Positions 1 through 8,807 of a stretch of 64,000 nucleotides of DNA are shown piece by piece; the stretch's first letter is position 1; each line of letters starts with the position of its first letter. Both the position numbers and the translations under genes were made by a program. The notes under the pieces are model-generated. The model saw only the letters and a program-made list of their open reading frames with translations, did not search any database and was not told the origin of the DNA. Source of the DNA: Actinomadura rubteroloni (GTDB taxonomy: Bacteria > Actinomycetota > Actinomycetes > Streptosporangiales > Streptosporangiaceae); assembly GCF_002911665.1 (NCBI RefSeq), contig NZ_MTBP01000002.1, positions 1,054,001 to 1,118,000 on the forward strand, read 5' to 3'.

Positions 1-452
1 ATCGCCCGCGCCGTGTAGGAGTGGGACTGCTGGTCGCTGGACTGCCCGCCCTGCCCGAGGACGAACCCGAGCATCCCGGCGAACGCGGCGGTGTAGAAGA
101 CGCCCCGGCCGAAGGACGCGAGCCGTTTCACGGGCTTGCGGCCGTCGGCCTGCGGCTGCCCGTAGGCGGCCTCGGAGAACCGCCACAGGGCGAGACCGAG
201 GAAGCCGAGCGTCAGCGCCCACAGCACGACCGTCCCGCCCGGCTTCTCGCCGACGAGTTGGAGCGCGCCCTTCTTGTCCGCCTGCTCGCCGCCGTCGCCG
301 AGGCCGATCTGCACGGCCAGCCAGCCGATGAGCAGGTAGATGGCGCCGCGCGCCGCCAGCCCTGCGCGCGACAGCCGGTGGAACCAGGGATGCCCGGCGG
401 CCCGGCGGAACCCGTCCCCGGCCGCCGTCGTGACCTGCTGCGTCGACGTCAT
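1..452 (-). CDS. DUF1206 membrane protein (C-terminus beyond window edge)
   Basis: The 150 visible residues match the N-terminal half of DUF1206 integral membrane proteins: an Arg-rich cytosolic start, then a first membrane segment at about residues 33-50 following the family-typical RAGLAARGAIYLLIG, a second at 75-95 and a third beginning near 120. A family member is usually about 270 residues, so roughly 55% is present. The ATG at 452 is preceded by GGAGG at a normal distance, which fixes the start. It lies 61 bp downstream of the cysteine desulfurase gene on the same strand and may be co-transcribed. The function of the family is unknown; nothing here adds to it. Confidence 0.85.
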   Translation of the reverse strand, partial: MTSTQQVTTAAGDGFRRAAGHPWFHRLSRAGLAARGAIYLLIGWLAVQIGLGDGGEQADKKGALQLVGEKPGGTVVLWALTLGFLGLALWRFSEAAYGQPQADGRKPVKRLASFGRGVFYTAAFAGMLGFVLGQGGQSSDQQSHSYTARA

Positions 453-513
453 CAGTCGTTCTCCTCCCACGTCGGCGGCAGGGTGCCCGCCTGGCGGGGC
501 GGCAAACGCCCGG

Positions 514-1689
514 TCAGGTGAGGCCGGCGCGGCGGGCCCGCTCCACGACGGGCGCGATGGCGGCGGCGAGCGCGGCGACGTCGGCCTCGGTGGAGGTGTG
601 CCCGAGCGTGAACCGCAGCGAGCCGCGCGCCCGCGCCGGGTCGGCGCCCATCGCCAGCAGGACGTGGCTCGGCTGCGCGACGCCCGCCGAGCACGCCGAG
701 CCGGTGGAGCAGGCGATGCCGCGCGCGTCCAGGAGCATGAGCAGCGCGTCGCCCTCGCAGCCGGGGAAGGAGAAGTGGGCGTTGCCGGGCAGCCGGTCGG
801 CGGGGTGGCCGTTGAGGACGGCGTCGGGCACGGCCGCGCGGACGGCGCCGATCAGCGCGTCCCGCAGCACCGCCAGGCGCGCGGCCTCGGCGTCCCGGCG
901 GGCGACGGACTCCTGGACGGCGGCGGCGAACCCGGCGATGGCGGGCGTGTTGAGCGTCCCGGACCGGACGTCGCGCTCCTGCCCGCCGCCGTGCAGGACG
1001 GGCACCGGATCGGCGTCCAGGCGGGGGCCGGGCTTGGCGAGCAGCAGCGCGCCGACGCCGAGCGGGCCGCCGAGCTTGTGGCCGCTCAGCGTGAGCGCGG
1101 CGGCGCCGGACGCCCCGAACGCGACGGGCAGGTGCGGCGCGGCCTGGACGGCGTCGGTGTGGAACGGCACCCCGTGCTCGGCGGCGACGGCGGCCAGTTC
1201 GGCGACGGGCTGGACGGTCCCGACCTCGCTGTTGGCCCACATGACGGTGGCGAGGGCGACGTCGGTCCCGTCGCCGAGCGCGTCCCGCAGGGTCTCGGGG
1301 GCGATCCGGCCGTGCTCGTCGCAGGGCAGCCACTCCACGACGGCCCCCTCGTGCTCGGCGAGCCACTGGACGGCGTCCAGCACCGCGTGGTGCTCGACGG
1401 CGCCCGCGAGGATCCGGCGGCGGCGCGGGTCGGCGGCCCGCCGCGACCAGTAGATCCCCTTGACGGCCAGGTTGTCGGCCTCGGTGCCACCGGAGGTGAA
1501 CACGACCTCGCTCGGCCGGGCGTCGAACGCCTCGGCGACGATCTCGCGGGCCTCCTCGACGGCGCGCCGGGCACGGCGGCCCGCCGCGTGCAGCGACGAC
1601 GCGTTGCCGAGGCCGCTCAGCTCGGCGGTCATCGCGGCGACGGCCGCCGGGAGCATCGGGGTCGTCGCGGCATGGTCGAGGTAGGTCAC
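514..1689 (-). CDS. Cysteine desulfurase (NifS/IscS family)
   Basis: PLP enzyme of aminotransferase class V that takes sulfur from cysteine for Fe-S cluster or thio-cofactor assembly. The 391-residue protein starts [12 protein letters not shown], the family hallmark, has the PLP-lysine motif SGHKLGG at about residue 204, the histidine pair VEHHAV, and the active-site cysteine loop [11 protein letters not shown] near residue 328, so it looks catalytically intact. The GTG at 1689 is chosen because homology begins right there; a GTG one codon earlier (1692) is equally possible and no strong ribosome-binding site decides between them. Reading frames extending further upstream are non-homologous. 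No iscU/sufU partner is in the window, so it is more likely the stand-alone enzyme often found near mnmA (tRNA thiolation); that assignment is inference. Confidence 0.93.
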   Translation of the reverse strand: MTYLDHAATTPMLPAAVAAMTAELSGLGNASSLHAAGRRARRAVEEAREIVAEAFDARPSEVVFTSGGTEADNLAVKGIYWSRRAADPRRRRILAGAVEHHAVLDAVQWLAEHEGAVVEWLPCDEHGRIAPETLRDALGDGTDVALATVMWANSEVGTVQPVAELAAVAAEHGVPFHTDAVQAAPHLPVAFGASGAAALTLSGHKLGGPLGVGALLLAKPGPRLDADPVPVLHGGGQERDVRSGTLNTPAIAGFAAAVQESVARRDAEAARLAVLRDALIGAVRAAVPDAVLNGHPADRLPGNAHFSFPGCEGDALLMLLDARGIACSTGSACSAGVAQPSHVLLAMGADPARARGSLRFTLGHTSTEADVAALAAAIAPVVERARRAGLT

Positions 1690-1763
1690 CACAGCACCAA
1701 CAGTAGCCGCGCGGCGGCGGTTCCCTTCCGCCGGGAATGACCGTGGGGCCGGGCGTGTTGGCG

Positions 1764-1787
1764 ACTGTACCGTCCGGTCGGTACAGT
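1764..1787. promoter_or_regulatory. Palindromic operator upstream of TetR gene
   Basis: Two perfect 9-bp arms, ACTGTACCG and CGGTACAGT, flank a TCCGGT centre, giving 24 bp that is palindromic except for one central pair. It ends 10 bp before the TetR start codon at 1798 and abuts its GGAG ribosome-binding site, the usual place for an autoregulatory TetR operator. Confidence 0.75.
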
Positions 1788-1797
1788 GGAGTCCGCC

Positions 1798-2319
1798 ATG
1801 AGGAAGAACGCCCTGCTCGATGCCGCCGAGTCCCTGCTGTCCGAGCAGGGGACCCAGGCGCTCACGCTCGCCGCCGTCGCCGACCGCGCGGGCGTCAGCA
1901 AGGGCGGGCTCCTCTACCACTTCCCCACCAAGGAAGCGCTGGTCCAGGCACTGGTCGGCCGCGTCATCGAGGATTTCGACGACCTCATCGGGTCGTACAT
2001 CGACGACACTCCGGGGGCGTACACGCGCGCCTACGTCCGGGCGACGTTCGAGATCCTCACCGGCGAGGCCCGCGCGTACCGGCGCTGGTCGGCGATCATG
2101 GCGGCGGCGACGGACCCCGAGCTGGCCGCGCCGCTGAACGCCGCGATGCGCCGCTGGCACGGGCATCCCGACCCGTCCGATCCGGATCCGGCGGCGTCGG
2201 CGATCGTGCGGCTGGCGGCCGAGGGGCTGTGGGAAGTGGTCAGCCACGCCCCGGGCCTCTACGACGACGAGCAGCTCGCCGCGCTGGAGCGCCGGATGCT
2301 CGCGCTGCTGGACCGCTGA
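1798..2319 (+). CDS. TetR family transcriptional regulator
   Basis: 173-residue repressor-type protein. The N-terminal helix-turn-helix is clear (residues about 5-55: [29 protein letters not shown]), followed by a helical ligand-binding domain that resembles the TetR_C branch linked to small-molecule efflux genes. The ATG at 1798 has GGAG six bases upstream; a GTG at 1786 would sit inside the operator palindrome and is less likely. The gene is followed after 91 bp by an MFS transporter on the same strand, and the palindrome just upstream suggests autoregulation together with control of that transporter. The ligand is unknown. Confidence 0.9.
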   Translation: MRKNALLDAAESLLSEQGTQALTLAAVADRAGVSKGGLLYHFPTKEALVQALVGRVIEDFDDLIGSYIDDTPGAYTRAYVRATFEILTGEARAYRRWSAIMAAATDPELAAPLNAAMRRWHGHPDPSDPDPAASAIVRLAAEGLWEVVSHAPGLYDDEQLAALERRMLALLDR

Positions 2320-2336
2320 CCTTCCGTCCTTGAACT

Positions 2337-2361
2337 CGCCCGGCCTCGGGTAGGCCGGGCG
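2337..2361 (+). terminator. Hairpin between TetR and MFS genes
   Basis: Perfect 10-bp stem (CGCCCGGCCT / AGGCCGGGCG) with a 5-nt loop, no U-tract. It could terminate or attenuate readthrough from the TetR gene into the transporter gene; actinomycete terminators often lack a U-tract. Confidence 0.5.
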
Positions 2362-2410
2362 TCCGCACGTCTCCGGGCGAGTCCCGGCCGATCAGAGAAA
2401 GAGGTGAGCC

Positions 2411-3607
2411 ATGCTGCGCCGTGCCCGCGCTGGAACGTTCCTGACCTTCCTGCTGGCCGGGCTGCTCTGCGGGGTCTGGACGGCCCGGATGCCCGCGCTG
2501 GCGGCGAAGTTCCACGCGGACGAGGGCGCCGTCGGCGTCGTCGTCCTCGTCTGGGGGCTCGGGGCGCTGGCCGCCATGCAGGGCTTGCGCGCGGTCCTCG
2601 CGCGCTTCGGCAGCCGCGCCGTCCTGCGGGTGTCGCTGCCGCTGACCGCGCTGTCCTACCTCGGCGTCGCGTTCGCGCCGGACTACGCGGCGCTGCTCGT
2701 CGCCGTCGGCGTGTTCGGGATGGCGTTCGGGGTCACCGACGTCTCGATGAACGCGCAGGGCAGCGTCGTGGAGCAGGCCTACGGCCGGTCGGTGATGAGC
2801 GGCATGCACGCCGGCTGGTGCGTCGGCGCGATGAGCGGCGGCCTGCTCGGCGTCGCGACCGCCGCCGCCGGGCTCGGGTTCACCCCGACCGTGCTCATGG
2901 CCGCGCTGGCCGCGCTGCCCGCCGGGATCGCGCTCGGCCCGACCTACCTGCCCGACCGCGCCCGGTCCCGCGCGGCGGCCGGACGCCGGACGCGGATGCC
3001 GCTCGCCGTCTACATCATCGGCGGCCTCGCGTTCATCGCGTTCATGACCGAGGGCTCGATCGCCGACTGGAGCGGCCTGTTCCTGCACGACGAGCTCGGC
3101 ACCACGCAGGCCGTCGCCGCGCTCGGCTACCCGATGTTCGAGCTGGCCATGCTGTTCGGACGGCTCGTCGGGGACCGGCTGCGCATGCGGCTCGGCACCC
3201 GCCGCCTGCTGGCGTGGGCCGGGTTCGGCACGGCCGCCGCGATGACGGTCGTGGTCACCGCCCCGTCCGCGCCGGTCGCGATCGGCGGGTTCTTCGTCAC
3301 CGGGCTCGTGATCTGCACGGTCGTCCCGACGACGATCTCGCTGGCCGGGTCCGCCGCGCCGGACGCCCCGGCGGCGGCCGTCGCCCAGGTCGGCGCGATG
3401 GGCTACGGCGGGCTGCTGCTCGGCCCGGTCGTGATCGGGTTCCTGTCGCAGGCCACGTCGCTGCGGTTCGGCGTGGGCGTCGCGGTGCTGCTGGCGCTGG
3501 TCGTCGGGTTCGGGGCGCGGTACGTCCCGCTCGGCGGACGCCGCGACGTCGCGGCCCGCGCGCCGCTGCCCGTCCCCGAGCCGGAGGCGGGAACCGTCGC
3601 CGCCTGA
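2411..3607 (+). CDS. MFS transporter
   Basis: 398-residue multi-pass membrane protein with about 12 hydrophobic segments and the MFS layout: an N-terminal half with LLCGVWTARMPALA in helix 1, a short basic loop, and a second half starting near residue 205 (LAVYIIGGLAFIAFM). The segment VTDVSMNAQGSVVEQ in helix 4-5 is typical of the bacterial branch often annotated as fucose/YbjJ-like permeases, but the substrate cannot be read from sequence. The start is well placed behind AAGAGGTGAG. Its position behind a TetR gene with an operator suggests an inducible exporter. No cofactor-binding or soluble domain is fused. Confidence 0.88.
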   Translation: MLRRARAGTFLTFLLAGLLCGVWTARMPALAAKFHADEGAVGVVVLVWGLGALAAMQGLRAVLARFGSRAVLRVSLPLTALSYLGVAFAPDYAALLVAVGVFGMAFGVTDVSMNAQGSVVEQAYGRSVMSGMHAGWCVGAMSGGLLGVATAAAGLGFTPTVLMAALAALPAGIALGPTYLPDRARSRAAAGRRTRMPLAVYIIGGLAFIAFMTEGSIADWSGLFLHDELGTTQAVAALGYPMFELAMLFGRLVGDRLRMRLGTRRLLAWAGFGTAAAMTVVVTAPSAPVAIGGFFVTGLVICTVVPTTISLAGSAAPDAPAAAVAQVGAMGYGGLLLGPVVIGFLSQATSLRFGVGVAVLLALVVGFGARYVPLGGRRDVAARAPLPVPEPEAGTVAA

Positions 3608-3667
3608 ACCGTCCTTTCGTGACCGGCATCCGATAGAAACGGACGTCGATCACGGGAAGAGGGCGCG

Positions 3668-5386
3668 ATGACGGACTGGCGGGTTCCGGGATACAGCGAG
3701 CTGGGCGAACTCGGGCGGGGCGGCCAGGGACGGGTCGTCCTCGCCCGGCACGACGCCACCGGCCGCACCGCCGCGATCAAGTACCTGGCCCCGGACCTGG
3801 CCGCCGACGCGACGTTCCGCGACCGGCTCCGGGACGAGGCGGGCCTGCTGAGCCGTCTCGACCATCCGCACGTCACGCGGCTGTACGGGCTGGTCGAGGC
3901 GGGCGACGGCGCCGCGATCGTCATGGAGGCCGTGGACGGCGTACCGCTGCGCACCGTCCTGGACGAACGCGCCCCGCTGGCCCCGGAGGCGGCGCTGGCC
4001 GTCCTCAGCGGGTCGCTGCGGGGGCTGGCGGCGGCGCACGCGCTCGGGATCGTCCACCGCGACTACAAGCCCGCCAACGTGATCGTCCGGGCGGACGGGC
4101 TGAGCAAGCTCATCGACTTCGGCATCGCCGCCGACGCCGGGGCCGCCGACCGCTCCGGCACCCCCGCCTACATGGCGCCCGAGCAGTGGCGGGGCGAGCC
4201 CGCGTCGCCGGCCACGGACGTGTACGCCGCGACGGCCGTCTTCTACGAGTGCGTGACGGGGCACAAGCCGTTCTCGGCGCCGAACCGCGCCACGCTGATG
4301 AACGCGCACCTCGGCGCGCCGGTGCCGCTGGACGGGCTGCCGCCGGGCGTCCGGCCGCTGGTGGAGCGGGGGCTCGCCAAGGACCCGTGGAGCCGTCCGG
4401 CGGGCGCCGCCGCGTTCGCCGCCGAACTGGCCGCCGCCGCGGGCGCCGCGTACGGGCCGGACTGGGAGCACCGGGGCGCCCGCGCGCTCGCCGGGGCCGC
4501 CGCGACGGTCGCGGCGGCGTTCCCGCTGGCGGCGCTCGGGCTGGCCCCGGCCGGAAGCGCGGCGAGCGCGGGGGCCGGCGCGGGCGCGGCGGGGCAGGGC
4601 GCGGCGCTGGCCGGGATCGGCGGCGCGAAGGGCGCGGCGCTCGCGGCCGGGGCGGCGGTCGCCGTCGCCGCGGCGGGCGGCGGCGCCGTCTACGTGGCGA
4701 CGCGCGACGAGGCCAAGCCGCCCGCCCTCGCCTACACGACGGCCGCGCTGAACGAGCCGGGCGATCCGCTGACGCTCACCGGGACGCTCCCCCGCGTCAC
4801 CGGCGGGCGCGCGGGCCTGGCCCAGAAGATCAACGCGGCGCTGCGCGCACCCGTGGACGCCCGCGCCGCCGACTACCGCAAGGGCCTCGCGCAGTTCGGC
4901 CCGAGCCCGACCAAGATGATCGTCAAGCCCGCGTACCTGATGCGCGGGCCGCGCTACCTGTCGGTCAAGTACGAGATCACGCAGCAGGGCGAGCGGCTGA
5001 CGCACTCGACGTGGGCGCGGGCGCGGACCGTCACCGTGGACCTCGCGACCGGACGGGCCGTCCCCGTGGCGGCGATCTTCCTGCCCGCCGGGCTCACCGC
5101 GTCCGGCCTGCGAACGTTCGTGGAACGCCTGCGCGTCCGGCCGGACTCCAACTTCGCCTGCCTGGAGGAGACCGCGCCCGCCGTCCTGACGCGCGAGCAG
5201 CTCGAAGGGCGGGACGGCGCCGTCCAGCTCGCCCTGGAACCCGACGATCTGCACGTCATGGTGGACCTCGTCGCGCTCGGCGGCATCACCGCGTGCGGGC
5301 AGGACGACCTGCGCGTCCCCTACAGCGAGCTGACGGGCCTGGTGAACCCGCAGGTCACCGCCGCGCCGACGCCGAAGCGGTCCTGA
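3668..5386 (+). CDS. Membrane-anchored Ser/Thr protein kinase
   Basis: 572 residues. The kinase domain (about 8-270) has a glycine loop GRGGQGRVV at 16-24, the ATP lysine K38, catalytic HRDYKPAN (D132, N137), metal-binding DFG at 150-152 and the APE motif in MAPEQW; all catalytic residues are present, with Tyr in place of the usual Leu in HRDLK. An Ala/Gly-rich stretch and a membrane segment lie at about 290-345 (ending [11 protein letters not shown]), followed by an extracellular region of about 220 residues that resembles the DUF3298/RsiV-like fold ([19 protein letters not shown]). It is probably a sensor kinase of the PknB/Hank's type. GGAAGAGG precedes the start. It converges on etfA with a shared terminator. 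Confidence 0.92.
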   Translation: MTDWRVPGYSELGELGRGGQGRVVLARHDATGRTAAIKYLAPDLAADATFRDRLRDEAGLLSRLDHPHVTRLYGLVEAGDGAAIVMEAVDGVPLRTVLDERAPLAPEAALAVLSGSLRGLAAAHALGIVHRDYKPANVIVRADGLSKLIDFGIAADAGAADRSGTPAYMAPEQWRGEPASPATDVYAATAVFYECVTGHKPFSAPNRATLMNAHLGAPVPLDGLPPGVRPLVERGLAKDPWSRPAGAAAFAAELAAAAGAAYGPDWEHRGARALAGAAATVAAAFPLAALGLAPAGSAASAGAGAGAAGQGAALAGIGGAKGAALAAGAAVAVAAAGGGAVYVATRDEAKPPALAYTTAALNEPGDPLTLTGTLPRVTGGRAGLAQKINAALRAPVDARAADYRKGLAQFGPSPTKMIVKPAYLMRGPRYLSVKYEITQQGERLTHSTWARARTVTVDLATGRAVPVAAIFLPAGLTASGLRTFVERLRVRPDSNFACLEETAPAVLTREQLEGRDGAVQLALEPDDLHVMVDLVALGGITACGQDDLRVPYSELTGLVNPQVTAAPTPKRS

Positions 5387-5396
5387 GAACGCCGAA

Positions 5397-5424
5397 GCCC
5401 CGGCGACGGGAACGTCGCCGGGGC
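5397..5424. terminator. Bidirectional hairpin terminator
   Basis: Perfect 12-bp GC-rich stem (GCCCCGGCGACG / CGTCGCCGGGGC) with a GGAA tetraloop, between the converging kinase gene and etfA. It can serve both transcripts. Confidence 0.85.
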
Positions 5425-5441
5425 GTCAGGCTGAGCCACCG

Positions 5442-6392
5442 TCACTTGCGCTTGGTGATCTCCTCGGTGAGCTGCGGGGCCACCTGGAACAGGTCGCCCA
5501 CGACGCCGAAGTCGACCAGCTCGAAGATCGGAGCCTCGGAGTCCTTGTTGATCGCGATGATCGTCTTCGAGGTCTGCATCCCGGCCCGGTGCTGGATCGC
5601 CCCGGAGATGCCGACCGCGATGTAGAGCTGCGGCGACACCGTCTTGCCGGTCTGGCCGACCTGGAACTGGTGCGGGTACCAGCCCGCGTCCGTCGCGGCC
5701 CGGGAGGCGCCGACGGCCGCGCCGAGCGAGTCGGCCAGGCCCTCGATGATCTTGAAGTTCTCGGCGTTGCCGACACCGCGGCCGCCGGAGACGACGATCG
5801 CGGCCTCGGTCAGGTCCGGGCGCTCGCCCTTCTCCTGGACGACCTTCTCCACGATCTTGGTGCCCTTGTCGGTGTCCGACAGGGCCACGGTCACCTGCTC
5901 CTCGGCCGGGGTCGCGGGGGCGGCCTCGGCGGCGACGGCGTTCGGGCGCACCGCGATGACGGGCGTGCCCGTGGTGACCTTGGCGTGCGCGATGGTGCCG
6001 CCGCCGAAGATCGAGTGCTCGGCGACGAAGCCGTCGGCCACGTCCACGACGTCGGTGAGCACACCGGAGCCGATCTTGACGGCGAGCCGCCCGGCGACCT
6101 CCTTGCCCTCACCGGTCGCGGCGACCAGCACGGCCGCCGGGGACTTCTCCTGGACGAGCTGCGCGAGCAGCGCGGCCTTCGGGGCGACGACGTAGGAGGC
6201 CAGCTCCTCGTCCGCGCCGACGTAGACCTTCTGCGCGCCGTACTCGGCCAGCTTGTCCTTCGCGCCGTCGTAGCCGGCGCCGACCCATACGGCCGAAGCC
6301 TCGCCGAGCCGGTTGGCCAGCGTCAGCAGCTCCAGCGTGACCTTCTTGACCTCGCCGTCGACATGATCGACGAGAACGAGAATCTCTGCCAT
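5442..6392 (-). CDS. etfA: Electron transfer flavoprotein alpha subunit
   Basis: 316-residue ETF alpha chain. Residues 1-185 form the ETF N-terminal domain ([17 protein letters not shown]). The C-terminal FAD-binding domain carries the family signature [21 protein letters not shown] and the [12 protein letters not shown] / [10 protein letters not shown] block that contacts FAD. It accepts electrons from acyl-CoA dehydrogenases and passes them to ETF:quinone oxidoreductase, in the cytosol. It is 23 bp downstream of etfB on the same strand and so in one operon. The start has a purine-rich GGGGAG / AGGGA region just upstream. Length and motifs are normal. Confidence 0.97.
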   Translation of the reverse strand: MAEILVLVDHVDGEVKKVTLELLTLANRLGEASAVWVGAGYDGAKDKLAEYGAQKVYVGADEELASYVVAPKAALLAQLVQEKSPAAVLVAATGEGKEVAGRLAVKIGSGVLTDVVDVADGFVAEHSIFGGGTIAHAKVTTGTPVIAVRPNAVAAEAAPATPAEEQVTVALSDTDKGTKIVEKVVQEKGERPDLTEAAIVVSGGRGVGNAENFKIIEGLADSLGAAVGASRAATDAGWYPHQFQVGQTGKTVSPQLYIAVGISGAIQHRAGMQTSKTIIAINKDSEAPIFELVDFGVVGDLFQVAPQLTEEITKRK

Positions 6393-6415
6393 GTTCCCTG
6401 ACTCCCCTTCCGCGC

Positions 6416-7195
6416 TCAGACGAACTTCTTCGAGGCGAGGAAGTCGGCGATCTTCGTGCCGCCGTCACCCTCGTCGCTGACGATCTGACCCTGCGCGCGC
6501 GGCGGGGCCTCGGCGAAGTCGACCACGGCGGTCGCCGCGTTGGCGAGCCCGACCTGGCCGGCGTCGATCCCGGCGTCGGCGACGCCGAGCGTCTCGACCG
6601 GCTTCTTCTTGGCCGCCATGATCCCCTTGAAGGAGGGGTAGCGCGGCTCGTTGATCTTCTCGACGACGCTGACGACCGCGGGCAGGGTCGCCTCGACGCG
6701 GTCGAAGCCGTAGTCGGTGATCCGCTGGGCCTTGATGGAGGAGCCCTCGATCTCGACCTTGTTGGCCAGCGAGACCTGCGGGACGCCCAGCCGCTCGGCG
6801 AGCATGGCGGCGAGCACGCCGGTGCGCGCGTCGGTCGACTCCGAGCCGAGGATCACGAGGTCGAAGCCGGTGCGGCCGAGGACCTGCGCGATGGCGTAGG
6901 AGGTCTGCAGGGCGTCGGACCCGGCGAGCGCGTCGTCCAGCACGTGGACGGCCTTGTCCGCACCCATCGCCAGCGCCTTGCGGATGGACTCGGTGGCCTT
7001 GCCGGGACCAAGGGTGACGACGGTCACCTCTCCGCCCTGGGCCTCCTTGATGCGCAGCCCCTCCTCGATGGCGTACTCATCGAGTTCGTTGATCACACCG
7101 TCCGCGGCAGCGCGGTCGAGCGTGCTGTCTTCGGACTTCAGCTTGCGCGGGCTCTCCGTATCGGGAACCTGCTTCACCAGGACGACGATGTTCAT
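6416..7195 (-). CDS. etfB: Electron transfer flavoprotein beta subunit
   Basis: 259-residue ETF beta chain starting MNIVVLVKQVPDTE, with the AMP-binding region (ALAMGADKAVHVLDD, then LVILGSESTDARTGVL) and the recognition-loop area near residue 190. The ATG at 7195 matches the conserved start; longer reading to 7378 is non-homologous and covers the promoter. It is first in the etfBA operon, with a leader of about 150 nt between the predicted promoter and the start codon. It heterodimerises with EtfA to shuttle electrons from fatty-acid beta-oxidation. Confidence 0.97.
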   Translation of the reverse strand: MNIVVLVKQVPDTESPRKLKSEDSTLDRAAADGVINELDEYAIEEGLRIKEAQGGEVTVVTLGPGKATESIRKALAMGADKAVHVLDDALAGSDALQTSYAIAQVLGRTGFDLVILGSESTDARTGVLAAMLAERLGVPQVSLANKVEIEGSSIKAQRITDYGFDRVEATLPAVVSVVEKINEPRYPSFKGIMAAKKKPVETLGVADAGIDAGQVGLANAATAVVDFAEAPPRAQGQIVSDEGDGGTKIADFLASKKFV

Positions 7196-7350
7196 GGCCG
7201 GTGGCCGACCTCCCTGCACTCCATTGGCCGCCCGAGGAGCGGACTGAGGTGCGCCGCCCGGGGCGGGTCGACGCGTGAGTCGCAACACAGCCTGCCAAAG
7301 ACCCGAACGCGCTTCGGACGGCGGGTCCTCGTTTCGACCGTGCGATCCTG

Positions 7351-7378
7351 ATGTTACCGATCGGTAGCCTGGTGGCAA
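7351..7378 (-). promoter_or_regulatory. etfBA promoter with palindromic operator in the spacer
   Basis: On the minus strand TTGCCA (7373-7378) and TAACAT (7351-7356) are 16 bp apart, a good sigma-70-type promoter. A perfect 12-bp palindrome TACCGATCGGTA (7355-7366) covers the 3' part of the spacer and the first bases of the -10 box, so a bound repressor would block RNA polymerase. The sequence resembles TetR-type operators; the regulator is unknown. The rest of the 299-bp gap 7196-7494 shows no gene. Confidence 0.65.
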
Positions 7379-7494
7379 ATCCAGGTCGGTGAGACCTTAC
7401 CCACGCTCCACGACGACTGTTCCGTTGTGCGAAAACCGTCCCCCGGACAGCTCACTTCATGCCAACGGGCGCGCGGAAATGTCCGCGGGGACAG

Positions 7495-8769
7495 TCATCC
7501 GATCCTCGCCTGGAGCCGCGCGAGCGACGCCTCCAGCGAACTCTGGGTCCCGTAGAGCGGGGCGAAGCTGGGCTGGAGCGACAGCGCCGCCGCCAGGACG
7601 ACGAACGCCGCGAGGCCGAGGACGATCCCCGCCGCCGCGATGCGGTGCGGGACGCGGGCCGTCCGCAGGAACGCCCGCTCCAGCCGCTTGCGGGGCAGGG
7701 ACGCGCCGGGGGCCGTCCACAGCGCGACCGTGCCGGCGCCCGCGCCGAGCGCGGCGGCGTCCAGCGGCTCGATCTCCGCGCCGCCGACGGCCAGCCCGAT
7801 CAGGGCGAGCGTCCCGGCGACCGCGACGGCGGCGGCGTAGGGCAGCGCGCCGACCGTCCGCCCGACCGCCGCGACCGCTCCCCAGGCGCGCGGCCGGACG
7901 CCCGTCGCGCGCAGCACCGTCACGGCGCCGAGCGACAGGACCGTCCCGGGGACGGGCGCGAGCACGCTCACCCCCGCGGCGATCACCACGACCAGCACGG
8001 CCAGCAGCCGCGCCCACCCGTGCGCGACCGCCAGCTCGTGCCGCGCCCGCGCGTCGTCCACCCCCCGGACCGGCACCCCGCCCTCTGCCCGCACCGGGCT
8101 CTCGTCGTGCGCGGGCGGGGCGGCCGCGGGGCGGGCGGACGGTTCGGCGGGGCGCGGGGACGGGACGGGCGTCGTGCCGAGGTCGAGCGCGGCGACCTCG
8201 GTGACCAGGTCGGCGGCCGTCGCGCCGGGCTCGGCGGCGGTCCGCAGCACGCGGGCCAGCGGGGCGGGCGGTTCCCCGGCGGCGGCCGTCACCGTGCGCG
8301 CCCAGGCGGCCAGGTCGGCGGCAGGGTCGCCGGGGACGAGCCCGACGTCGATCACGACCGGCGCGCCGTCCACGACCAGGATCGTGTCCGGGCCGAGGGC
8401 GCCGTGCGCGAGGCCCTCCGCGTGGATCGCCGCGAGCGCCTTGGCCAGGCCGAGCGCGAGGGTCCGCAGCGCGCCGCCCCGGACGGCGCCCTGTTCGGCG
8501 AGTTCGGCGGTCAGCGGGCGGCCCGGGACGAACCGGAACACCAGGTAGGCCGTGCCCGCGTCCGTTCCCCCGTCCAGCACGTCGGCGGCGTAGGGGCTGC
8601 GGATCGCGGCGAGGCGCGCGACGTCCGGCGGCGGCTCCTCCGGGCGCAGGAAGCGGATGGCCACGTCGCGTCCGTCCGGCCCGGCCGCGCGGTAGCCGCC
8701 GTGCGCGCCGTCGGACAGGGGCCGCAGCAGCCGGTACTCGCCGAGTCGTTCCCGTGTCTCCCCGCTCAT
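7495..8769 (-). CDS. Pseudokinase-like membrane protein, paralogue of the upstream kinase
   Basis: 424 residues. The N-terminal 240 residues have a protein-kinase fold layout but lack the catalytic set: the glycine loop is degenerate (PLSDGAHGGY), the ATP lysine position is R39 (VAIRFL), HRDLKPxN is replaced by HGALGPDT, and DFG by DVG. The C-terminal 180 residues hold four to six hydrophobic segments and end in a short amphipathic helix. That C-terminal part resembles the same part of the kinase gene just upstream (for example APGASLPRKRLER against APGSGAPRRQLAR), so the two are tandem paralogues. It starts 38 bp after the kinase stop codon, in the same operon. It is likely a non-catalytic partner or scaffold; that role is inference. 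Confidence 0.8.
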   Translation of the reverse strand: MSGETRERLGEYRLLRPLSDGAHGGYRAAGPDGRDVAIRFLRPEEPPPDVARLAAIRSPYAADVLDGGTDAGTAYLVFRFVPGRPLTAELAEQGAVRGGALRTLALGLAKALAAIHAEGLAHGALGPDTILVVDGAPVVIDVGLVPGDPAADLAAWARTVTAAAGEPPAPLARVLRTAAEPGATAADLVTEVAALDLGTTPVPSPRPAEPSARPAAAPPAHDESPVRAEGGVPVRGVDDARARHELAVAHGWARLLAVLVVVIAAGVSVLAPVPGTVLSLGAVTVLRATGVRPRAWGAVAAVGRTVGALPYAAAVAVAGTLALIGLAVGGAEIEPLDAAALGAGAGTVALWTAPGASLPRKRLERAFLRTARVPHRIAAAGIVLGLAAFVVLAAALSLQPSFAPLYGTQSSLEASLARLQARIG

Positions 8770-8807
8770 GGGTCCGCCACTTTACTGATAGCGGCGCGCC
8801 CGCGGCG

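Noticed and set aside
340..1740. Long plus-strand frame opposite the cysteine desulfurase gene
   Set aside because: Low-complexity Arg/Gly/Ala product in a shadow frame of a clear gene; a by-product of high GC.
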